DNA of 64,000 bases, taken from the NCBI RefSeq assembly GCF_011682055.1, contig NZ_JAAQOM010000003.1, positions 62,001-126,000 of the forward strand. The letters are read 5' to 3'. The DNA is from Telluria antibiotica (GTDB lineage Bacteria; Pseudomonadota; Gammaproteobacteria; Burkholderiales; Burkholderiaceae_D). This document shows positions 50,026 through 59,781 of this stretch, in pieces; positions within the stretch are counted from its first letter, which is position 1; every line of letters starts with the position of its first letter. Position numbers and translations under genes: made by a program. Below the pieces are notes generated by a model that saw nothing but the letters and a program-made list of their open reading frames with translations, did not search any database and had not been told where the DNA came from.

Positions 50026-50766
50026 ATGGCTAGAGTGGCATTAGTGACCGGCGGCATGGGCGGCCTGGGTGAAGCGATCTGCATCAAGCTGGCTGCGCTC
50101 GGCTACAAGGTCGTGACGACGTACTCGCCGGGCAGCAAGAAGGCCGAAGGCTGGCTGGCCTCGATGCGCGATCAGGGCCACGACTTCAAGGCCTATGAAT
50201 GCGATGTGTCCGACTACGATTCGGCCCAGGCCTGCGTGGCCAAGGTCGTGCAGGAAGTCGGTCCAGTCGACGTGCTGGTCAACAACGCCGGTATCACGCG
50301 CGACATGACCTTCAAGAAGATGGACAAGGTCAATTGGGATGCGGTCATGAAGACCAACCTCGACTCCGTGTTCAACATGACCAAGCCCGTCACTGACGGC
50401 ATGGTCGAACGCAACTGGGGCCGCATCATCAACATCTCGTCCGTCAACGGCCAGAAGGGCGCGTTCGGCCAGACCAACTATTCGGCGGCCAAGGCCGGCA
50501 TCCACGGCTTCACGAAAGCCCTGGCGCTGGAAGTGGCGCGCAAGGGCGTCACCGTGAACACCATCTCGCCGGGCTATATCGGCACCAAGATGGTCACCGA
50601 CATCCCGGCCGAAGTGCTGGAATCGAAGATCCTGCCGCAGATCCCGATGGGCCGCCTGGGCAAGCCGGAAGAAGTGGCTGGCCTCGTGGCCTACCTGTCG
50701 TCGGACGAAGCCGCATTCGTCACCGGCGCCAACATCGCCATCAACGGCGGCCAGCACATGCAATAA
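50026..50766 (+). CDS. phaB: acetoacetyl-CoA reductase
   Basis: A 246-residue short-chain dehydrogenase, the NADPH-dependent reductase making (R)-3-hydroxybutyryl-CoA. The NAD(P) motif TGGMGGLGEAI lies at 8-18; the catalytic Ser138/139, Tyr152 and Lys156 are in NISSVN and NYSAAKAG; the closing ANIAINGGQHM is typical of PhaB. It starts 104 bases after phaA with a strong AGGAGA site and is followed by a terminator. Confidence 0.94.
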   Translation: MARVALVTGGMGGLGEAICIKLAALGYKVVTTYSPGSKKAEGWLASMRDQGHDFKAYECDVSDYDSAQACVAKVVQEVGPVDVLVNNAGITRDMTFKKMDKVNWDAVMKTNLDSVFNMTKPVTDGMVERNWGRIINISSVNGQKGAFGQTNYSAAKAGIHGFTKALALEVARKGVTVNTISPGYIGTKMVTDIPAEVLESKILPQIPMGRLGKPEEVAGLVAYLSSDEAAFVTGANIAINGGQHMQ

Positions 50767-50790
50767 GGACGGCGCGCCGTCATGCATCGA

Positions 50791-50813
50791 CACCGCCTCC
50801 GGGCGGTGTTTTT
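50791..50813 (+). terminator. Rho-independent terminator after phaB
   Basis: CACCGCC pairs with GGCGGTG around a TCCG loop and is followed by five T residues (50809-50813), 24 bases after the phaB stop codon. Confidence 0.9.
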
Positions 50814-50828
50814 CTTTCCGGAGCAACC

Positions 50829-51548
50829 ATGCCGCCACTCACCGCCAAACCCTATCTGCGGTCCATCCAGATCGACCCGCAGGCCACGATCGACCCGCAG
50901 CGCTATCCGTTCACGATTCCCGCCGTGCGCGACCTGGGCGTGCTGGAGCCGCATCCGGACGTCACGTTCTTCGTCGGCGAGAACGGCGCGGGCAAGTCGA
51001 CGGTGCTGGAGGCGATCGCGGTGGCGCTGGGACTGCCGGCGGAAGGCGGGTCGAAGAACGTCTACCGGCCGCCGCAGCAGCAGGTGTCGCCGCTGCAGCA
51101 CGTGCTGAAGGTCACCAAGGGCTGGCGCTGGCCCCGCAACAGCTATTTCCTGCGCGCGGAAAGCCTGTTCAACGTGTTCACTTACCTCGACGAGCTGCCC
51201 GGCGGCGGCCCGTCGCTGCACTTGCGCTCGCACGGCGAAGCGTTCATGGACGTGATGCTCGGCTTCCGCGGCGACGGTTTCTATCTTCTGGACGAACCGG
51301 AAGCCGCACTGTCGCCCAACCGCCAACTGGCCGCGCTGAGCGTCATCGACAATCTCGTGAAGCAAGGCGCGCAGTTCATCATCGCGACGCATTCGCCGAT
51401 CCTGCTCGCGTACCCGCGCGCCAAAATTTTAAGTTTCGACGGCACAGGCATCGCCGAGATCAGCTACGAGGACACGGAACACTACGCCGTCACGCGCGAC
51501 TTCCTGAACCACTATCCGCGCCGGCTGGAACAACTGCTCGACGACTAA
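50829..51548 (+). CDS. predicted AAA-type ATPase (COG3910-like)
   Basis: A 239-residue compact ATPase related to SMC/ABC heads. Walker A GENGAGKST at 50-58; the signature-like segment reads LRSHGEAFM instead of LSGGE; Walker B FYLLDEPEAAL and switch ATHSPIL follow, with the whole arranged on one short polypeptide. Its function is unknown. It stands alone after phaB, and its TAA stop is nearly next to a family-2 repeat. Confidence 0.83.
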   Translation: MPPLTAKPYLRSIQIDPQATIDPQRYPFTIPAVRDLGVLEPHPDVTFFVGENGAGKSTVLEAIAVALGLPAEGGSKNVYRPPQQQVSPLQHVLKVTKGWRWPRNSYFLRAESLFNVFTYLDELPGGGPSLHLRSHGEAFMDVMLGFRGDGFYLLDEPEAALSPNRQLAALSVIDNLVKQGAQFIIATHSPILLAYPRAKILSFDGTGIAEISYEDTEHYAVTRDFLNHYPRRLEQLLDD

Positions 51549-51554
51549 GTCCCC

Positions 51555-51774
51555 ACTTCGGGGTCAGGGCACATTTCTGCGGAAATTCGGGGTCAGGGCA
51601 TGCTTTCACACTGAGCGTAAAAGCGACGGTATTGGTCCCGTTGCGCGGCTGTCACATCGAATCAGCTGCGTTGCGTTTTCAGGCTTCCTCGCAGACCATG
51701 TTTTGAAAAGTGCTCTGACCCCGAATTCTGCCGAAAAAGTGCTCTGACCCCGAATTTCGCTCTGACCCCGAATT
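51555..51774. repeat. inverted repeat element, family 2, copy C
   Basis: Two direct copies of the motif in variant form (TTCGGGGTCAGGGCA; about 51557-51571 and 51584-51600) and three inverted copies (51711-51727, 51740-51756, 51759-51774) surround a 110-base core. The gap 51549-51850 (302 bases) is thus mostly this element; I see no gene in it. The right part resembles copy B. Confidence 0.85.
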
Positions 51775-51850
51775 TCGCTTGCGCGCCGTTAAACGGCCAT
51801 GTGTCGTATCCTCTCTACGGTGGCTGCCGCCGGGTGCGCGTGGGAAGACG

Positions 51851-52240
51851 ATGATGATCGATGCTGAGCAAGTGAAGGCCGTGGTGCGCCTGCCCGCGCC
51901 GCAGCGCTACGAATACTTCGTCAAGCGGGTGGCCGCCACGGGCATCGTGTGGGGGCTGTACCGCAACGGCTGGGCGCTCGCCGAGAAGGACGATGGCACG
52001 CTCGTGTTCGCCATGTGGCCGGACCGCGAATTCGCCCAGTTGTGCGCGGAATTCGAGTGGGAAGGCTACGCGCCGCAGGCGTTCGCGCTGGACGACCTGC
52101 TCGGAGAATTGCTGCCGCAGTTGCAGCAGGACGGCCTCGTGCCCGGCGTCTTTCGCACGCCGGGGTCGAAAGGCGTGATGCCGACGCCGGGCCTCCTGCG
52201 CGTCGACCTCGAGGACGAGCTGCGCAGCCTCGACGTGTAA
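51851..52240 (+). CDS. DUF2750 domain protein
   Basis: A 129-residue protein of the DUF2750 family, with the pattern YEYFVKRVAATGIVWGLYRNGWALAEKDDG, seen in parts as YFVKRVAATG and VWGLYRNGWAL, then FAMWPDREFA. Function unknown; size and order are normal. Three consecutive ATGs (51851-51859 region, frames of MMID) leave a one-residue start ambiguity; an in-frame ATG at 51779 is less likely. It precedes the deaminase gene by 44 bases. Confidence 0.82.
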   Translation: MMIDAEQVKAVVRLPAPQRYEYFVKRVAATGIVWGLYRNGWALAEKDDGTLVFAMWPDREFAQLCAEFEWEGYAPQAFALDDLLGELLPQLQQDGLVPGVFRTPGSKGVMPTPGLLRVDLEDELRSLDV

Positions 52241-52284
52241 AACGTCTGCTACCATCGCCGCCGATGACCACGAAGGAGTCCACC

Positions 52285-53604
52285 ATGAACGCTTTGCCGC
52301 ACGGCGCACTCGCCTTGTCCAGCCTGGAGGAACAGATGCTGCAGCCCGGCGTGAAGGGCTTGCCGCTGACGGCGCCGCTGCGCCAGGGCGCCGTCGGTAT
52401 GCAGGGCTGGAACGTGCTGCATGGCGACACCAGTTTTCCCGTCGCCGTGCTGAAGACGTCGGCGCTGCGCCATAACCTCGACTGGATGCGTGACTTCTGC
52501 GAACGCCACGGCGTGCGCATCGCCCCGCACGGCAAGACGACGATGTCCCCGCAACTGTTCGGCGCCCAGCTCGCGAACGGCGCCTGGGGCATCACCCTCG
52601 CGAACGCCGTGCAGGTGCGGGTGGCGCATCGCTTCGGCGTGCGCCGCGTGCTCGTCGCGAACCAGCTCGTCGCGCGGAGCGACGTGCGCATGGTGCTGCA
52701 ACTGCTGCACGACGACCCCGGCTTCGAATGCGTCGTGCTGGCCGATTCGCTCGCGGGCGTGGCGCGCCTGTCGGAAGAAGTCGAGGCGCACCCTCTGACG
52801 CGGCCGTTGTCCGTGCTCGTCGAACTGGGGCTGTCGGGCAAGCGGGCCGGCTGCCGCACGCCGGAGGAAGCGCTGACGGTGGCGCGTGCCATCGAGCGGG
52901 CGCCTGGCCTCGTGCTGGCCGGCTTCGAAGGCTACGAAGGGCTGCTCGTGTCCGACGACCACGAGGCCGACCTGCGCGCCGTATCGAGCTTCGTCGCGCG
53001 CCTGTGTGCGCTCGTGCGCGAGGCCGACGACGAAGGCCTGTTCGGGACGCGCGAGATCCTCGTGACGGCGGGCGGCTCGTCGTACTTCGACCTCGTCGCG
53101 CGCGGCTTCCAGGAACTGCACGGGCTGTCGCTGCCTCTGGTCCCCGTGCTGCGCAGCGGCTGCTACCTGACGAGCGACCACGGCATGTACCACCGCCACA
53201 TCGAGGCGCTCGATGCGCGCGAAGGCGTGCCGCCCGGCGAAGGCTTGCGGCCCGCGCTGGAGATCTGGAGCGTCGTGCAGTCGCGCCCCGAGCCGGGCCT
53301 CGCGATCCTCACGATGGGCAAGCGCGACGCATCGCACGACGCCGGCCTGCCGGTGCCGCTGTGGCATCACCGGCCCGGGCCCGGCGCCGCGCACGCGCTG
53401 CCGGACGGCTGCGCGATCGTCAAGATGAACGACCAGCACGCATACCTGCAGCTGCCGGACGGCCCCGTGCGCGACATGCTCGCCGTGGGTGACCTGGTCG
53501 GGTGCGGCATCTCGCATCCGTGCACGACGTTCGACCGCTGGCCCCTGCTGCTCGCCGTGGACGACGACTACGCCGTGCGCTTCGCGCTCAACACTTTCTT
53601 CTAG
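52285..53604 (+). CDS. PLP-dependent amino acid deaminase (D-serine/D-threonine type)
   Basis: A 439-residue enzyme of the alanine-racemase-fold D-serine dehydratase / D-threonine aldolase group. The PLP lysine is Lys84 in APHGKTTMSP, with barrel motifs LVELGLSGKRAG and GFEGYEGL. The C-terminal beta domain has the zinc-like HPC pair (CGISHPCTTFDRW). Function probably deamination of D-amino acids. ATG 52285 has AAGGAG at seven bases; another in-frame ATG at 52264 adds seven residues. Confidence 0.85.
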   Translation: MNALPHGALALSSLEEQMLQPGVKGLPLTAPLRQGAVGMQGWNVLHGDTSFPVAVLKTSALRHNLDWMRDFCERHGVRIAPHGKTTMSPQLFGAQLANGAWGITLANAVQVRVAHRFGVRRVLVANQLVARSDVRMVLQLLHDDPGFECVVLADSLAGVARLSEEVEAHPLTRPLSVLVELGLSGKRAGCRTPEEALTVARAIERAPGLVLAGFEGYEGLLVSDDHEADLRAVSSFVARLCALVREADDEGLFGTREILVTAGGSSYFDLVARGFQELHGLSLPLVPVLRSGCYLTSDHGMYHRHIEALDAREGVPPGEGLRPALEIWSVVQSRPEPGLAILTMGKRDASHDAGLPVPLWHHRPGPGAAHALPDGCAIVKMNDQHAYLQLPDGPVRDMLAVGDLVGCGISHPCTTFDRWPLLLAVDDDYAVRFALNTFF

Positions 53605-53660
53605 AACGGACGGGCGGTAGGCTACAATCGGTTGTCGTTTCATTCGTACACCGATCCGCC

Positions 53661-54617
53661 ATGCCTGCCACCCCGCCGTCGTTGTTCCCCACTATCCTCC
53701 CGAACCGCCACGGCATGCTGGCCGTGGACGACCTGCACACGATCTACTGGGAAGAAGTGGGCAACCCGAACGGCATTCCCGTCGTGTTCCTGCACGGCGG
53801 TCCAGGTGCGGGCCTGTCGCCGCAGCATCGCCGCTTCTTCGACCCGAGCGCCTACCGCGTGATCCTGTTCGACCAGCGCGGCGCCGGCAAGTCGACGCCG
53901 CTCGGCGAATGGCGCAACAACACGACGCAGCTGCTCATCCAGGACATCGAGCGCCTGCGCGCCATGTTCGGCATCGAGCGCTGGCTCGTGTTCGGCGGCT
54001 CCTGGGGCTCCACCCTGGCGCTCGCGTATGGACAGGCGCACCCCGAGCGCTGCCTGGGCTTCGTGCTGCGCGGGATCTTCCTGTGCACGCCGGCCGAGAT
54101 CGAATTCTTCCTGTACGGCGTGCAGTGGTTCTACCCGGAGCTGTACGACGAATTCGTCGCGCCGATCCCGCTGGAGGAGCGCGGCGACCTGCTCGCCGCG
54201 TACACGAAACGCCTGCTGTCCGACGACCCGCAGCAGTACTGGCCCGCCGCGCGCGCGTGGAGCCGCTTCGAGGGCCGCCGCGTGTTCCTGCTGCCGCAGG
54301 AGGACGAGCATACGTCCGACACGCTCGACCTGGGCGTGGGCCGGCTCGAATCGCACTACATGGCGCAGGGCGGCTTCCTCGAACCCGACCAGCTGCTGCG
54401 CGACCTGGACCGCATCACGCACCTGCCGGCCGTGATCGTGCAGGGGCGCTACGACGTCATCTGCCCGCCGCTGTCCGCCTACCGCCTGCACCAGGCCTGG
54501 GCCGGGTCGCGCCTGCGCATGATCCCGGACGCCGGCCACGGCGCGCTCGAAGCCGGCATCTCGCGCGCCCTCGTCGCCGCCACGGAACAGTTCAAACGTT
54601 ACGGCCGCTTCGATTGA
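53661..54617 (+). CDS. pip: proline iminopeptidase
   Basis: A 318-residue alpha/beta hydrolase that removes N-terminal proline. HGGPG at 45-49, DQRGAGKS at 71-78, nucleophile Ser114 in GGSWGST, and the catalytic Asp and His in GRYDVICP and DAGHG complete the triad. The N-terminal RHGMLAVDDLHTIYWEEVGNP block is diagnostic of the family S33 enzyme. The start ATG 53661 was chosen by homology; the reading frame is open upstream. Confidence 0.93.
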   Translation: MPATPPSLFPTILPNRHGMLAVDDLHTIYWEEVGNPNGIPVVFLHGGPGAGLSPQHRRFFDPSAYRVILFDQRGAGKSTPLGEWRNNTTQLLIQDIERLRAMFGIERWLVFGGSWGSTLALAYGQAHPERCLGFVLRGIFLCTPAEIEFFLYGVQWFYPELYDEFVAPIPLEERGDLLAAYTKRLLSDDPQQYWPAARAWSRFEGRRVFLLPQEDEHTSDTLDLGVGRLESHYMAQGGFLEPDQLLRDLDRITHLPAVIVQGRYDVICPPLSAYRLHQAWAGSRLRMIPDAGHGALEAGISRALVAATEQFKRYGRFD

Positions 54618-54693
54618 AACCACAGTCACGGGGACGGAGGCCGCCGCCTGCTACACTGTTCCCAGCTTCTTACAAGAACGACAAGCTACCAGC

Positions 54694-55140
54694 ATGAATA
54701 TCCAGACCAACGACATCGGCCATGTCATCCAGTTGGCGATCGCGCCCGTGTTCCTGCTGACCGGCGTGGCCACCAAGCTGACGGTATTGATGAACCGCCT
54801 CGCGCGCATCATCGACCGTACCCGCGACCTCAAGATCGAGCTGCGCAAAGGCCCCGACCCCGAATGCAGCGAAGAGCTCGACGTGCTGTACCAGCGCTGG
54901 CGCCTGATCAACTACGCGATCACGTTCAGCACCGGCTGCGGCCTGCTCATCTGCCTGATCATCGCCTGCCTGTTCCTCGGCGATACGACGAACCTCCCGC
55001 TGGACCGCTACATCGCCGGCATGTTCGTGGTGGCGATGGTCGCCCTGATTGCCAGTTTCATTTTCCTGCTGCGCGAAGTCACCGTCTCGTTCCGCTACAT
55101 GCGCATCCACCGTCACGACGCCCCGGCGCGGCGGGACTAG
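54694..55140 (+). CDS. DUF2721 membrane protein
   Basis: A 148-residue protein with three membrane helices, DUF2721 family. Pieces: IAPVFLLTGVATKLTVLMNRLARIIDR at the start (given in parts: IAPVFLLTGVATKL and LARIIDRTR), then a cytosolic loop and two helices AITFSTGCGLLICLIIACLFLG and MFVVAMVALIASFIFLLRE. No function known. Stands alone; next gene starts 23 bases on. Confidence 0.83.
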   Translation: MNIQTNDIGHVIQLAIAPVFLLTGVATKLTVLMNRLARIIDRTRDLKIELRKGPDPECSEELDVLYQRWRLINYAITFSTGCGLLICLIIACLFLGDTTNLPLDRYIAGMFVVAMVALIASFIFLLREVTVSFRYMRIHRHDAPARRD

Positions 55141-55163
55141 ACCCCCACGAATCGAGACCCATC

Positions 55164-55619
55164 ATGCACGACTACCAACGCCCCCCGACCCTGCACCGCT
55201 ACGGCCTGCGCGCCGAGCTGGAACTGGCGCTGTCCACCGGCCAGTTCAAACTCCAGCCGGAGAACGGCTTCCTCACGCTGTCGTTCTCCACCGCGTGGAA
55301 CAAGCAGCTGTTCGACGTGCTCGGCCCCGCCGACAGCTGCCTCGTCATCCACAACACGGAGGAATTCGGCGAGCGCCTGCACCGTGCCGTGCAGCGCACC
55401 CTGCCCAACTGGGCGGGTATCGACGGCCCGGTCGAATACGGCATCCGCTCTCGCCTCGGCCAGGCGTTCTCGCAACCGATCGCCAATGCCCGCGAAAAGG
55501 AATGGAAGTTCGCGTGGCGCTCGCTGGCGCCGCATACGAGCCTGAATCCCGTCACGGTGCGCATCGGCAGCATCGAGCAGTTCGCCGAACTGCGCACGCC
55601 GGAGAGCTATCCCGCGTGA
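55164..55619 (+). CDS. hypothetical protein, 151 residues
   Basis: A soluble protein I cannot assign. It has one recognisable region, GFLTLSFSTAWNKQLFDVLGPADSC, suggesting an alpha/beta fold, and a C-terminal strand NPVTVRIGSIEQFAELR. No signal peptide. The frame is open far upstream; ATG 55164 with a modest site was selected because it starts after the previous gene. Coding composition matches its neighbours. Confidence 0.6.
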   Translation: MHDYQRPPTLHRYGLRAELELALSTGQFKLQPENGFLTLSFSTAWNKQLFDVLGPADSCLVIHNTEEFGERLHRAVQRTLPNWAGIDGPVEYGIRSRLGQAFSQPIANAREKEWKFAWRSLAPHTSLNPVTVRIGSIEQFAELRTPESYPA

Positions 55620-55642
55620 CCTCGTCGCGGCATCGCGATTAG

Positions 55643-57743
<2,101 letters not shown>

Positions 57744-57745
<2 letters not shown>

Positions 57746-57770
57746 AAAAAGGCCGGGAGCACCCGGCCTT
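57744..57770 (-). terminator. Rho-independent terminator for the minus-strand gene
   Basis: GGCCGGG pairs with CCCGGCC around AGCA, preceded on the minus strand downstream side by seven A residues in this orientation (so a T run when read on the minus strand). It serves the gene ending at 57778; in the plus direction there is no T run, so for the FadH-like gene it is weaker. Confidence 0.75.
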
Positions 57771-57777
57771 GTAGGGT

Positions 57778-58269
57778 TTACTTCTTCGTGCCGATGCTGC
57801 GTTTCCTGCTCTTCTTGCTGCGGTTATCGGACGCCGGCTGCGCCGTCTGGTCGCCCTGGCGCGGCATGTTCGTGTCGCTTTGCATCGAGCCCGTCGACGA
57901 TTCCAGCGAGCCGCCTTTCTGCTGCTGTTCCATGCCGCCGTAGCCGGACTGGCGCGACGCGTTCAGGCGGTCTTCCTCGCCGCGCGCCTGCATGCGCTGG
58001 GCGCTCTGGCGGGCGCTCCAGCCGGCCTGCTGCGCACCGGCACCGCCGCGCTGCGTGCCCACGTTCGGGTTGTCGATGCCGCCCTGCAGCGAACCGCGCG
58101 AGCGCAAGGCCGCACCCATCTGTTCGATGTTGGCCGACTGGACGTTGGCGCTGCCCGGCGCCACCCAGCCCGGTGCGCGCGGCTGCTGGCTGCCTTCCGC
58201 CACGGGCACGATCTTTTCCTTGGCGATGCCGCGCGAGCGCGTGCTGTCCGGTCCTTTTTGTTTCGTCAT
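57778..58269 (-). CDS. hypothetical low-complexity, probably disordered protein
   Basis: A 163-residue protein rich in Gln, Gly, Ser, Arg and Lys, with no hydrophobic core. It begins MTKQKGPDSTRSRGIAKEKI and ends RSKKSRKRSIGTKK, a strongly basic tail. No family recognised. It looks like an intrinsically disordered or DNA-binding-type small protein. The start has an AGGAGG-like site (complement about 58275), and it ends at a good terminator, so it is probably expressed. Possible stress-linked role is speculation. Confidence 0.65.
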   Translation of the reverse strand: MTKQKGPDSTRSRGIAKEKIVPVAEGSQQPRAPGWVAPGSANVQSANIEQMGAALRSRGSLQGGIDNPNVGTQRGGAGAQQAGWSARQSAQRMQARGEEDRLNASRQSGYGGMEQQQKGGSLESSTGSMQSDTNMPRQGDQTAQPASDNRSKKSRKRSIGTKK

Positions 58270-58445
58270 GGTGTCCTCCTGTGAGCTGCGCGTGCTGATG
58301 CGCTGACAGAACGATCATGCGCGCCGGGAACGCGGTATTCCAGAGGAAGAGGGAGCGCACCTTTGTAGGACTGGAACTACCAACTTATTCTTGTGAAACA
58401 ACGGGTTACGTTATCTCGACAACGCCAACATGCTGTCGGCGTCCG

Positions 58446-58531
58446 CGTGGGCGGGGGCCGCCCACCCTACAGCGTATAGTAGGGTGGGCACCCCGTGCCC
58501 ACGCGTGACGTACGCGCTGTGTCGACGTTAT
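58446..58531. repeat. REP-like intergenic repeat, family 1, copy 4
   Basis: Two hairpins face each other: GTGGGCGGGGGCCGCCCAC, then CCTACAGCGTATAGTAGG, then GTGGGCACCCCGTGCCCAC, followed by GCGTGACGTACGC. This is the clearest copy of the GTAGGGTGGGCAC...GTGCCCACGCGTGACG unit. The TAA stop of the FabH-like gene (complement 58528-58530) lies right at its end. Confidence 0.85.
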
Positions 58532-59649
58532 TTCTTGCGCACGACGACGCAGCCGATCGAATACCCGGCACCGAACGAGCAGATGACGCCATTGGCGCCG
58601 CTCGGCAAGTCATCCTGGTGCGAGTGGAACGCGATGATGGAACCGGCCGACGACGTGTTCGCGTAGCGGTCGAGGATCACGGGCGCTTCTTCCGGCGTGG
58701 CGTCGCGGCCCAGCAGGGTGCGCACGATCAGCTGGTTCATGCTCAGGTTCGCCTGGTGCAGCCAGAAGCGCGAGACGTCCTCGATCTTCAGGCCCGCGTG
58801 CTCGACGGTGTCGCGGATCATCGCGGCGGCCATCGGGCACACTTCCTTGAACACCTTGCGGCCCTGCTGGCGGAACAGCTTGTCGGGCTGGCCGACACCG
58901 TCCTCGTCGAAGCGGTTCATGAAACCGAAGTTGTTGCGGATGTTGTTCGAGAATTTCGTCTTCAGCTTCGAATCGAGGATCTCGAACTGGTGTTCGCTCG
59001 TGGCCGTGTCGGCCGCTTCGATGACCATCGCCGTGCACGCGTCGCCGAAGATGAAGTGGCTGTCGCGGTCGCGGAAGTTCAGGTGGGCGCTCGTGATTTC
59101 CGGATCGAGCACGAGCACGGCGCGCGCCTGGCCCGTCTGCACGGCGGCGGCGGCGGTCTGGATCGCGAACGTCGCGGACGAGCAGGCCACGTTCATGTCG
59201 AAGCCATAGCCCTCGATGCCGAGCGCTTCCTGCACTTCGACGGCCATCGCCGGGTAGGCGCGCTGCATGTTGCTGGCGGCGACGAGGACCATGTCGATGT
59301 CGGCCGGCGTGCGGCCCGCGCGCGCGAGGGCCTGGCGGGCGGCGGCGACGCAGATCTCGGCCTGCAGCGACAATTCCTCGTCGGCGCGTTCCTTGATGCG
59401 CGGCGTCATGTGCGTGGGATCGAGGATGCCTTCCTTTTCCATCACGTAGCGCGACTTGATGCCCGACGCCTTTTCGATGAACGCGCTGCTGGACGGTTCC
59501 AGCGCGGTCACTGCGCCGGCCGCGATCTTGTCCGCGTGCTCCGCGTTGAACAGCTCGGCGTAGGCATTGTAGGCCGTCACCAGCTCATCGTTGGAAATCG
59601 AATTCGGTGGCGTGAACAGGCCGGTGCCGCTGATGACGACAGGTTTCAT
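58528..59649 (-). CDS. 3-oxoacyl-ACP synthase III family protein (FabH-like)
   Basis: A 373-residue ketosynthase, longer than typical FabH (about 320). The catalytic triad is in place: Cys156 (NVACSSAT), His298 (WLHQANLS) and Asn331 (RYANTSSAG). The N-terminal SGTGLFTPPNSISNDELV and a long insertion (EPSSSAFIEKASGIKSRYV region) point to a divergent group that may use special acyl starters or act in secondary metabolism. Stands alone; not next to other fatty-acid genes. Could also be a FabH paralogue for envelope lipids. Confidence 0.87.
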   Translation of the reverse strand: MKPVVISGTGLFTPPNSISNDELVTAYNAYAELFNAEHADKIAAGAVTALEPSSSAFIEKASGIKSRYVMEKEGILDPTHMTPRIKERADEELSLQAEICVAAARQALARAGRTPADIDMVLVAASNMQRAYPAMAVEVQEALGIEGYGFDMNVACSSATFAIQTAAAAVQTGQARAVLVLDPEITSAHLNFRDRDSHFIFGDACTAMVIEAADTATSEHQFEILDSKLKTKFSNNIRNNFGFMNRFDEDGVGQPDKLFRQQGRKVFKEVCPMAAAMIRDTVEHAGLKIEDVSRFWLHQANLSMNQLIVRTLLGRDATPEEAPVILDRYANTSSAGSIIAFHSHQDDLPSGANGVICSFGAGYSIGCVVVRKK

Positions 59650-59781
59650 AACAGGCTAGCTTTCATGGACGATAACGGGAGGAAACTTCCCGGGAATCCG
59701 CCGATTCTACACAATCGTACCGACGCTGGGAACCGAGGGGGGATTCCACAGGAAGCCCGTCAGTACGGGCGTTGTGCGGGA

